The notes below the pieces were generated by a model. The model had not been told where the DNA came from. It saw only the letters and a list, made by a program, of their open reading frames with translations, and searched no databases. From Halorhodospira sp. (GTDB lineage: Bacteria; Pseudomonadota; Gammaproteobacteria; Nitrococcales; Halorhodospiraceae), in assembly GCA_007127935.1 (NCBI GenBank), contig SKYL01000153.1, positions 1-13,498 of the forward strand: 13,498 nt of DNA, in the 5' to 3' direction. Position 1 is the stretch's first letter; each line of letters starts with the position of its first letter. Positions 6,879-12,664 of this stretch are shown in pieces. Both the position numbers and the translations under genes were made by a program.

Positions 6879-7822
6879 ACGGTGGTGAGCACCAATGCGG
6901 CGGCCACTACGACAGCGTAGAGCAAAGTGCCGGCGACAGTGGCGGCGAGGGCGGGCCGCAGGCGCGGGGGCTGGTCGTAACGGTGCGCCAGCAGGCCGGC
7001 CGCGGCGGTGTGTAGGGCCATCGGCAGCAGACCCCACCACGCCGCCGCCGGCAGTGGTCCGGCGGTGATCCCGGCCGCCAATATGACGGCCGCGGTGGCC
7101 GCCAGTAACGGGTAGCCCGGCCACGCACGCCGGGGACCGAGTCGCACCACCCAGTTGCGCTTGCCGGTACGGTGGTCCGCCGCGTAATCCGGGAACTGGT
7201 TGATGTAGAGGATGGCCGCGGTGAGCACTGCCAGCGGGAGGCCCGCCGCCAGCGCCACGCCGCTCGCGGAGCCGGTCTGGACAAAGGCGGTACCGGCCGG
7301 GATGAGCAGACCGAAGGCGACGCCCACCGTGATCTCCCCCCATCCCCGGCCAGCCAGAAAGAGCGGCGGCGTCGAATAGAGCCAGCCGAGAAGCAGTCCG
7401 GCCAGACCGAACAGGAGCAGGCCGGGGCCGACCTCCACCAGCAGCACGCCGCCGATCACGGCGGCCATGCCGAACAGGCCCCAGCCGGTTCGGGCCACCA
7501 GGGCGGGGGTGGTCTGTCCCGCCTGGATGGTGCCGCTGCCGCCGGTAAAGGGGGGTACCCGGTCCGGGTTGTCCCGGTCGGAGCCGTTCAAATGGTCGTA
7601 GTAGTCGTTGAGGGCATTGGCGCCGGCGTGGGCCAGAAGCGCGCCGATGACGGAGAGCAGGGCGGTCCAGCCGGTGATGGAGACGCCTTCATGGGCCGCC
7701 GCCGCCAGACCGAGCAGCGCCGCCACCAGGGCAAGCCCGAGGAAGTGGGGCCGTGTGGCGGCAAAAGGGGCCGTCCACGAAGGGGAGCGCGACGGCGCTC
7801 CGCCGGTTTGGGTGAACTCCAT
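6875..7822 (-). CDS. UbiA-family prenyltransferase, MenA-like
   Basis: The 315-residue integral membrane protein has about eight or nine hydrophobic segments. It carries the two Asp-rich motifs of UbiA-family enzymes: NDYYDHLNGSDRDNPDR at 72-88, and NQFPDYAADHRTGKR at 208-222. These bind Mg-diphosphate of a polyprenyl donor. The second motif (FPDY..D...GKR followed by WVVRLG) resembles MenA-type 1,4-dihydroxy-2-naphthoate prenyltransferases more than UbiA itself, so a quinone or related aromatic lipid is the likely product, but the acceptor cannot be read from sequence. The conserved FTGGSG at 92-97 recurs in this subgroup. The start at 7822 has GGAGG four bases upstream. An earlier in-frame ATG at 7897 would add 25 residues with no family resemblance. 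The gene overlaps the downstream M1 peptidase gene by four bases, forming a two-gene operon. No other quinone biosynthesis gene is visible. Confidence 0.87.
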   Translation of the reverse strand: MEFTQTGGAPSRSPSWTAPFAATRPHFLGLALVAALLGLAAAAHEGVSITGWTALLSVIGALLAHAGANALNDYYDHLNGSDRDNPDRVPPFTGGSGTIQAGQTTPALVARTGWGLFGMAAVIGGVLLVEVGPGLLLFGLAGLLLGWLYSTPPLFLAGRGWGEITVGVAFGLLIPAGTAFVQTGSASGVALAAGLPLAVLTAAILYINQFPDYAADHRTGKRNWVVRLGPRRAWPGYPLLAATAAVILAAGITAGPLPAAAWWGLLPMALHTAAAGLLAHRYDQPPRLRPALAATVAGTLLYAVVVAAALVLTTV

Positions 7823-7925
7823 CCGCCCTCCCGGGAGCGTTGTCCGGTATCCTTGATGCCGACCCGATTCTCGCAGAAACGGTGGTGTAAAGGACATTCA
7901 AGTCCACGAGGGGAACACGGAGGCC

Positions 7926-8014
7926 CCGTCATTGCGAGGAGCGGAGCGACGAAGCAATCTCCACCACTTGGACGTCAACCCATGGAGATTGCTTCGCTAC
8001 GCTCGCAATGACGG
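7926..8014. repeat. Inverted-repeat interspersed element (ATTGCGAG...GCAATCTCC type)
   Basis: Two arms, 7926-7963 and 7983-8014, are inverted copies separated by a 19-base loop. Both share CCGTCATTGCGAG at the outer end and GAAGCAATCTCCA at the inner end. They differ only in the middle: 12 bases (GAGCGGAGCGAC) on the left and 6 (CGTAGC) on the right. Each arm also contains ATTGC...GCAAT and can fold alone. Repeats with this CGTCATTGCGAG...GAAGCAATC core are widely dispersed in many bacterial genomes, as REP/MITE-like elements. It sits between the divergent prenyltransferase and PAS-GGDEF-EAL genes. Confidence 0.85.
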
Positions 8015-8062
8015 AAATTAATAACAATAAATAACTATTATAACATACTTTTATGGTGATTT
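8015..8062 (+). promoter_or_regulatory. AT-rich leader with candidate -10 box before the PAS-GGDEF-EAL gene
   Basis: These 48 bases are almost all A and T, in sharp contrast to the GC-rich surroundings. TATAAC at 8039-8044 matches five of six bases of the -10 consensus. No good -35 box lies 16-18 bases upstream, so an activator or an alternative element may be needed. GGTGA at 8055-8059 lies three bases before the ATG at 8063 and is a poorly spaced ribosome-binding site. Confidence 0.35.
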
Positions 8063-10171
8063 ATGCCCCCTGAAGAGCACGATGCGCCAACGTTGCCCGT
8101 CACTCCATTGTCCGCTCCACTTTGGGATGAGCTTCGCAAATTGCGGGTGGCGGCGCGCATCAGTCCCACGGCGATCCTCATCACCGACGCCGAGGCCCGC
8201 ATCGAGTACGCCAACCCGGCGTTCACCCGCACCAGCGGTTACTCGCTGGAGGAACTGGTGGGCAACACCCCGGCCATCGTCCAGTCCGGCGAGACCCCGG
8301 TGGAGACCTACCGTGATCTGTGGCGCACCATCCGTGCCGGCAAGCCGTGGCGGGGCCGGCTCAAGAACCGCACCAAGAGCGGTGAGGTGCGCTGGGAGTA
8401 TCAGCACATCGAGCCGTTGATCGATGAGGCGGGCCGGATCACCCACTTCATCGCCGTCCGCGAAGACATCACCGAGAACCGCGCCCACCTGCAGGCGCTG
8501 AAGCTGCGGGAGCGGGCCATGGAGGCCACCGCCAACGCCATCATGATCACCGATGTGCGGGCCGAGGATAAGCCCATCGTCTACGTCAACCCGGCCTTTG
8601 AGCGGATCACGGGTTACTCCGCGGATGAGGTGATCGGCCGCAACGGCCGTTTCCTGGCCGGGGACAACCTGGCGCAACCGGGGTTGGAAGAGATCCGCGC
8701 CGCCCTGCGGGCCCGCAGCGAGGCGTACGCCATCCTGCGCAACTACCGCAAGGACGGCGCCCCGTTTTGGAACGAACTCTACATCGCGCCGGTGTGGGGC
8801 GACGACGGTGAGGTGGAGTACTACGTCAGCGTCATCAACGACATTACCGAGCGCAAGCGGCAAGAGGAGCAACTGGAGTACCAGGCCAGCCACGACGCCC
8901 TCACCGGGCTGCCCAACCGCCACCTGCTGCGGGACCGCGTGGAGCAGGCCATCCAGTACGCTCGCCGGGACCGCCACCGTGTGGCGGTGATGACCCTCGA
9001 TATCGACCGCTTCAACTTCGTCAACGAGAGCCTTGGGCACGCCGCCGGCGATGAGCTGCTGCGTTCCGTGGCCGAGCGGCTGCAACGGGATCTGGGCACC
9101 CTGGACACCGTCGGCCGGGTCAGCGGCGATGAGTTCCTGGTGATCCTCGGCGCGATCCACGAGCCGGAAGAGGCCCTCGATGTGGCCTCTGTGCTCCGCC
9201 GCGCCTTGTCGAAGCAGTTTCAGATCGTGGGCCAGCACATCTTCGTCAGCGCCGGGATCGGTGTCGCCACCTATCCCGAGGACGGCGAGGACGCCGACAC
9301 CCTGATCCGCCACTCGGGGATCGCCCTGCATCGGGGCAAGGAGGAGGGGGGCGGCACGCTTCAGGTCTACAACCCGTCCATGAGCCCCGGCCCGGCCGAC
9401 CGCCTGGAGCTGGAGACCGACCTCCAGTACGCCGCGAGCCGGGGTGAGTTTCACCTCCTCTTTCAGCCCCAGATCTCGTTGCGCGACCGGCGCGTGGTGG
9501 GCGCCGAGGCGCTGCTGCGGTGGCACCACCCGCGGCGTGGAGTAATCTCGCCGATCCACTTCATCCCGTTGGCGGAGGATCTGGGCCTGATCGTCGCCGT
9601 GGGCCAGTGGGTGATCGACGCCGCCTGCGCCCAACTGCGAACCTGGCTCGACAGCGGGGTGGAGGCGGTGCCGGTGGCGGTGAACATCTCGGGTCGCCAG
9701 TTCCGCCACCACGACCTGACCTGGACCGTCTCGCGGGCGCTGGAGCACTACGGGGTGCCACCGGAACTGCTGGAACTGGAATTGACCGAAACCACCGTCG
9801 CCCAGAACCCGGAGATGGCGGCGGCCACCCTGCGTGAACTGAAATCGATGGGGGTGCGGATCTCCCTGGACGACTTCGGCACCGGCTACTCCAGCCTGTC
9901 ACACCTGAAGCGCTTCCCCATCGACCGGCTCAAGATCGACAAGGCGTTCGTCCGCCAGATCACCCAGGACGCCGATGACGCGGCCATCGTCCGGACCATC
10001 ATCGGCATGGCCCACAGCATGGGGCTGGATGTGGTGGCGGAGGGGGTGGAGAGCGAGGAACAGATCGAGTATCTGCGCCAGTGTGGATGCGACATCTTGC
10101 AGGGGTTCTACTATTCACGTCCGGGGGAGCCGGAGGACATCCTGACGATCCTCGACACCGACCGCGGATGA
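8063..10171 (+). CDS. PAS / LOV-like PAS / GGDEF / EAL cyclic-di-GMP sensor protein
   Basis: The 702-residue cytoplasmic protein has PAS 1 (about 30-138), PAS 2 (about 150-262), GGDEF (about 273-437) and EAL (about 447-692). PAS 2 has the full LOV-domain layout: GRNGRFLAG (192-200), N227, N237 in FWNEL, and YYVSVINDITERK (253-265). The position of the photoactive cysteine is Gly195 and the two flavin-contacting glutamines are Ala199 and Ile258, so it should not make the LOV cysteinyl adduct. The GGDEF signature is SGDEF (354-358) with LDIDRF (312-317) intact and no RxxD inhibitory site at the expected place; cyclase activity is plausible. The EAL signature is complete: AEAL (481-484), N541, ELTE (573-576), DDFG (603-606), K624, AEGVE (659-663), Q680. 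No membrane segment is seen, so it senses an internal signal. The start at 8063 is the first in-frame ATG and leaves a 30-residue lead before PAS 1. moaE follows after 86 bases. Confidence 0.94.
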   Translation: MPPEEHDAPTLPVTPLSAPLWDELRKLRVAARISPTAILITDAEARIEYANPAFTRTSGYSLEELVGNTPAIVQSGETPVETYRDLWRTIRAGKPWRGRLKNRTKSGEVRWEYQHIEPLIDEAGRITHFIAVREDITENRAHLQALKLRERAMEATANAIMITDVRAEDKPIVYVNPAFERITGYSADEVIGRNGRFLAGDNLAQPGLEEIRAALRARSEAYAILRNYRKDGAPFWNELYIAPVWGDDGEVEYYVSVINDITERKRQEEQLEYQASHDALTGLPNRHLLRDRVEQAIQYARRDRHRVAVMTLDIDRFNFVNESLGHAAGDELLRSVAERLQRDLGTLDTVGRVSGDEFLVILGAIHEPEEALDVASVLRRALSKQFQIVGQHIFVSAGIGVATYPEDGEDADTLIRHSGIALHRGKEEGGGTLQVYNPSMSPGPADRLELETDLQYAASRGEFHLLFQPQISLRDRRVVGAEALLRWHHPRRGVISPIHFIPLAEDLGLIVAVGQWVIDAACAQLRTWLDSGVEAVPVAVNISGRQFRHHDLTWTVSRALEHYGVPPELLELELTETTVAQNPEMAAATLRELKSMGVRISLDDFGTGYSSLSHLKRFPIDRLKIDKAFVRQITQDADDAAIVRTIIGMAHSMGLDVVAEGVESEEQIEYLRQCGCDILQGFYYSRPGEPEDILTILDTDRG

Positions 10172-10246
10172 TCGGCGAGGCGTCGGCGCCGCGGGCTCCT
10201 ACAGCGCCGGCGGCCGTGCCATAATGGCCGCTCCCAACTGCAGGGT

Positions 10247-10252
10247 AGGTGG
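10247..10252 (+). promoter_or_regulatory. Ribosome-binding site that decides the moaE start
   Basis: AGGTGG at 10247-10252 lies five bases before the ATG at 10258. This favours that start over the in-frame GTGs at 10249 and 10255, which would overlap or sit too close to it. A CATAAT (10220-10225) inside the small palindrome GCCATAATGGC is a possible -10 box without a clear -35. Confidence 0.55.
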
Positions 10253-10257
10253 ACGTG

Positions 10258-10680
10258 ATGTCGCATGTGACCGAAGAGCCGTTGCTCCTCGACGCCCTCA
10301 TCGAGGAGACCGAGGACGCAGCCAGTGGGGCCATGGTGGTCTTTGCCGGCACGGTGCGCGATCACCACGACGGCCGCTCGGTGGAGGCCATCGGCTACTC
10401 GGCCTATGAGCCGTTGGCGGAACGGGTGCTGCGCGAGTTGGAGGCGGAGACCTGCGAGCGTTTTCCCATCTCCCGTTGCCGCATTGTTCACCGGGTCGGT
10501 GAACTCGGGATCGGCGAGGCCAGTGTGCTGGTGGTGGTCCGGTCAGCCCATCGGGGCGACGCCTTCGACGCCGCCCGCTACGCCATCGATACCCTGAAAC
10601 AGCGGGCGCCGTTCTGGAAGAACGAACGGTTCTCCGACGGCAGTTCAGCTTACCAAGAGGGGGTGCCGCTCTCTTCGTGA
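10258..10680 (+). CDS. moaE: Molybdopterin synthase catalytic (large) subunit MoaE
   Basis: The 140-residue product matches the MoaE family along its length. MoaE works with thiocarboxylated MoaD in the cytoplasm to insert two sulfurs into cyclic pyranopterin monophosphate, giving molybdopterin. Visible family features are VVFAGTVRDHHDGRSV (27-42), the conserved YEPLAE (50-55), SAHRGDAF (96-103) and LKQRAPFWKNE (113-123). Lys114 and Lys121 are seven apart, matching the E. coli active-site lysines 119 and 126 as I recall them. Length is slightly below the usual 150. moaD, moaA and moaC are not in the window, so it is separated from its partner genes. mrp follows in the same direction after 43 bases, probably on the same transcript. 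Confidence 0.95.
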   Translation: MSHVTEEPLLLDALIEETEDAASGAMVVFAGTVRDHHDGRSVEAIGYSAYEPLAERVLRELEAETCERFPISRCRIVHRVGELGIGEASVLVVVRSAHRGDAFDAARYAIDTLKQRAPFWKNERFSDGSSAYQEGVPLSS

Positions 10681-10723
10681 GGCGGTCCCACCCCGTTTCA
10701 AACATCGTTGTGGAGGTTTTTGC

Positions 10724-11815
10724 ATGAGCGAGGTCACTCGGGACGCCGTCGAACGGGCGCTCCAGGAAGTGGTGGATCCCAATCTGGAGATGGATCTGGT
10801 GGCGGCGGAGTGTATCCGCGAGATCGCCGTGGACGGCGCCAAGGTGCGGGTCGCGGTGGAATTGGGGTATCCGGCCAAGCGTTGCCGCGATGAACTCGCC
10901 GCGCAACTGAAGGCCGCCGTCGAGTCGGTGGACGGCGTCGAGTCCGCCGCGGTGGAGGTGACCAGCAAGATCGAAGCCCACGCCGTGCAGCCGGGGCTTA
11001 AGGCGATGCAGGAGATCAAGAACATCATCGCCGTGGCCTCCGGCAAGGGCGGCGTCGGCAAGTCGACCACCGCCGTCAACCTGGCTCTCGCCCTGGCCGC
11101 CGACGGGGCCAAGGTGGGCATCCTTGACGCCGATATCTACGGCCCCAGCCAGCCGCGGATGCTCGGCGTCCACGCTCGGCCGGAGTCGACGGACGGGAAC
11201 AAGATGGAGCCGGTGATCGGCCACGGCCTGCAGGCGATGTCCGCGGGCTTCCTCATCGACGAGGAGACGCCCATGGTCTGGCGCGGCCCGATGGTCACCC
11301 AGGCGCTGGAACAGCTCCTCTCCGACACCAACTGGAAGGATCTCGACTACCTCATCGTCGACATGCCCCCGGGCACCGGCGACACGCAGCTGACCCTGGC
11401 CCAGAAGGTGCCGGTGACCGGCGCGGTGATCGTCACCACGCCCCAGGACATCGCGCTGCTGGACGCCCGCAAGGGGCTGCGCATGTTCGAGAAGGTCAAC
11501 GTGCCGGTGCTCGGCATCGTCGAGAACATGAGCATCCACATCTGCTCCAAGTGCGGCCACCAGGAGCACATCTTCGGTGAGGGCGGCGGCAAGCGGATGG
11601 CCGAACAGTACGGCGTTGACCTGCTGGGGTCGCTGCCGCTGGAGATCGGCATCCGCGAGCAGGCCGACAGCGGCAACCCGTCCGTGGTGGCGGAGCCCGA
11701 CGGCCCGGTGGCGGACAGCTACCACCGCATCGCCCGCCGCATCGCGGGCAAGCTCTCGCTGCAGAAGAAGGACAGCGGCTCGGCGTTCCCCCACATCGTG
11801 GTGGAGAACACATAA
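10724..11815 (+). CDS. mrp: Mrp/ApbC (NBP35-type) iron-sulfur cluster carrier ATPase
   Basis: The 363-residue product has an N-terminal MIP18/DUF59 domain (about 5-85) followed by a ParA/MinD-like P-loop ATPase domain (about 98-345). The deviant Walker A is SGKGGVGKST at 106-115 with signature Lys108; DADIYGPSQPRMLG (135-148), DMPPGTGD (213-220) and the C274-x-x-C277 pair (CSKC) are the family hallmarks. The CxxC pairs across a dimer to hold a 4Fe-4S cluster that is passed to apo-proteins in the cytosol. Length and domain order match proteobacterial Mrp/ApbC. The start is fixed by GGAGG (10712-10716) seven bases upstream. It follows moaE by 43 bases. Iron-sulfur supply to MoaA and molybdoenzymes makes the pairing sensible, though the link is inferred. 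It converges on yafJ with 18 bases between stops. Confidence 0.97.
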   Translation: MSEVTRDAVERALQEVVDPNLEMDLVAAECIREIAVDGAKVRVAVELGYPAKRCRDELAAQLKAAVESVDGVESAAVEVTSKIEAHAVQPGLKAMQEIKNIIAVASGKGGVGKSTTAVNLALALAADGAKVGILDADIYGPSQPRMLGVHARPESTDGNKMEPVIGHGLQAMSAGFLIDEETPMVWRGPMVTQALEQLLSDTNWKDLDYLIVDMPPGTGDTQLTLAQKVPVTGAVIVTTPQDIALLDARKGLRMFEKVNVPVLGIVENMSIHICSKCGHQEHIFGEGGGKRMAEQYGVDLLGSLPLEIGIREQADSGNPSVVAEPDGPVADSYHRIARRIAGKLSLQKKDSGSAFPHIVVENT

Positions 11816-11816
11816 G

Positions 11817-11842
11817 GCCGTTACAGGTAGCCGTTACAGGTA
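11817..11842. repeat. 13-base perfect tandem duplication over the yafJ stop codon
   Basis: GCCGTTACAGGTA occurs twice head to tail (11817-11829 and 11830-11842). The second copy contains the last two codons and stop of yafJ (minus TACCTGTAA), and the first repeats the same codons and TAA. The duplication almost fills the gap between the convergent mrp and yafJ genes. Confidence 0.9.
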
Positions 11843-12652
11843 CTTGGGGGTCTCCGGCGGCGGCCGAAACCGCCCGTCCGGAGTCACCTCCTGGGGAGTC
11901 CCGGCGCGGAAGATCACCATCCCGCCGGGGCCGATCTCCGTCCACGTCTCGTTATCGGTCAGCGGGTGGGTCGCCACCACGGTGACGATGTCGTTGGGCG
12001 TGGTGACCTCAGCGAAATTCACCTCCAGTTCCGCATCGGTCAGGTGCGCGGCGCCGAACGGGGCGCGCCGGGTGATCCAGGAGAGCCGGGTGCTGCAGTA
12101 GGCGTAGAGGGCGCGCCCGTCGCCGAGCAGCATATTGAAGATCCCGTGGCCGTCCAGGTCCTGGGCCCGTTCAAAGATGAAGCGATCGAGGGTCCGCCGC
12201 CGTTGCGGCGGTTCCGGGAAGCGGTCGCGGATCTCCCCCAACAGCCAGCAGAAGGCGTGCTCACTGTCGGTGGTCCCCACCGGACGGTAGTGGCTCAAGG
12301 GCAGCTTCTTGGCCGCGGGCACCCGGCCGTTGTGGGCGAAGACCCAGTGGCGCCCCCACAGCTCCCGCCGAAAGGGGTGGGTGTTCTCGAGGGCCACCCG
12401 GCCGGTGGTGGCCAAGCGGATATGGCAGATCACGTTGCAACTGCGGATGGGATACCGCTGCAACAGCCGGGCGATCTCCGACTCGGCGCCGGGGGCAGGA
12501 TCGTGGAAGATGCGGCACCCCTTGCCCTCGTAGAACGCCACGCCCCAGCCGTCGCGGTGGGGTCCGGTGGAGCCGCCCCGCTGCATGATCCCCGTCAGAC
12601 TGAAGCAGAGATCGGTGGGGACGTTGGCCGACATGCCGAGGAGTTCGCACAT
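11834..12652 (-). CDS. yafJ: YafJ-type class II (Ntn) glutamine amidotransferase
   Basis: The 272-residue product begins MCELLGMSANVPTDLCFSLT, so Cys2 becomes the N-terminal nucleophile after Met removal, as in class II glutamine amidotransferases. Other glutaminase-site features are HIRLAT (77-82, with Arg79), NTHPF (90-94), FAHNG (105-109) and TTDSE (127-131). The first 110 residues and the WITRRAPFG (192-200) and TTPNDIVTVVAT (217-228) stretches agree closely with E. coli YafJ as I remember it. The family hydrolyses a glutamine or gamma-glutamyl amide; no synthase partner domain is attached and the physiological substrate is unknown. The start follows the GGDEF gene stop by 12 bases, and that TGA overlaps the GAGGG that may act as ribosome-binding site, so the two are probably one transcript. 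The C terminus lies in a tandem duplication. Confidence 0.94.
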   Translation of the reverse strand: MCELLGMSANVPTDLCFSLTGIMQRGGSTGPHRDGWGVAFYEGKGCRIFHDPAPGAESEIARLLQRYPIRSCNVICHIRLATTGRVALENTHPFRRELWGRHWVFAHNGRVPAAKKLPLSHYRPVGTTDSEHAFCWLLGEIRDRFPEPPQRRRTLDRFIFERAQDLDGHGIFNMLLGDGRALYAYCSTRLSWITRRAPFGAAHLTDAELEVNFAEVTTPNDIVTVVATHPLTDNETWTEIGPGGMVIFRAGTPQEVTPDGRFRPPPETPKYL

Positions 12653-12664
12653 GGTCCCGTTCCC

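Noticed and set aside
6879..7343. In-frame extension of the M1 peptidase upstream of Met at 6878
   Set aside because: It lies within the prenyltransferase coding region in another frame; Met at 6878 starts a clear signal peptide and gives the ATGA overlap.
8051..9748. Long minus-strand open frame (565 codons) under the PAS-GGDEF-EAL gene
   Set aside because: It is the complement of a well-defined multidomain gene; its repetitive His, Val, Gly and Asp composition is typical of an antisense shadow in GC-rich DNA.
10172..10246. GC-rich imperfect hairpin between the PAS-GGDEF-EAL gene and moaE
   Set aside because: The stem has mismatches and no following T run, so neither a terminator nor a riboswitch can be supported; no molybdenum-cofactor riboswitch pattern was recognised.
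10298..11794. Minus-strand open frame of 498 codons under moaE and mrp
   Set aside because: Antisense to two strongly recognised genes and without any family pattern.
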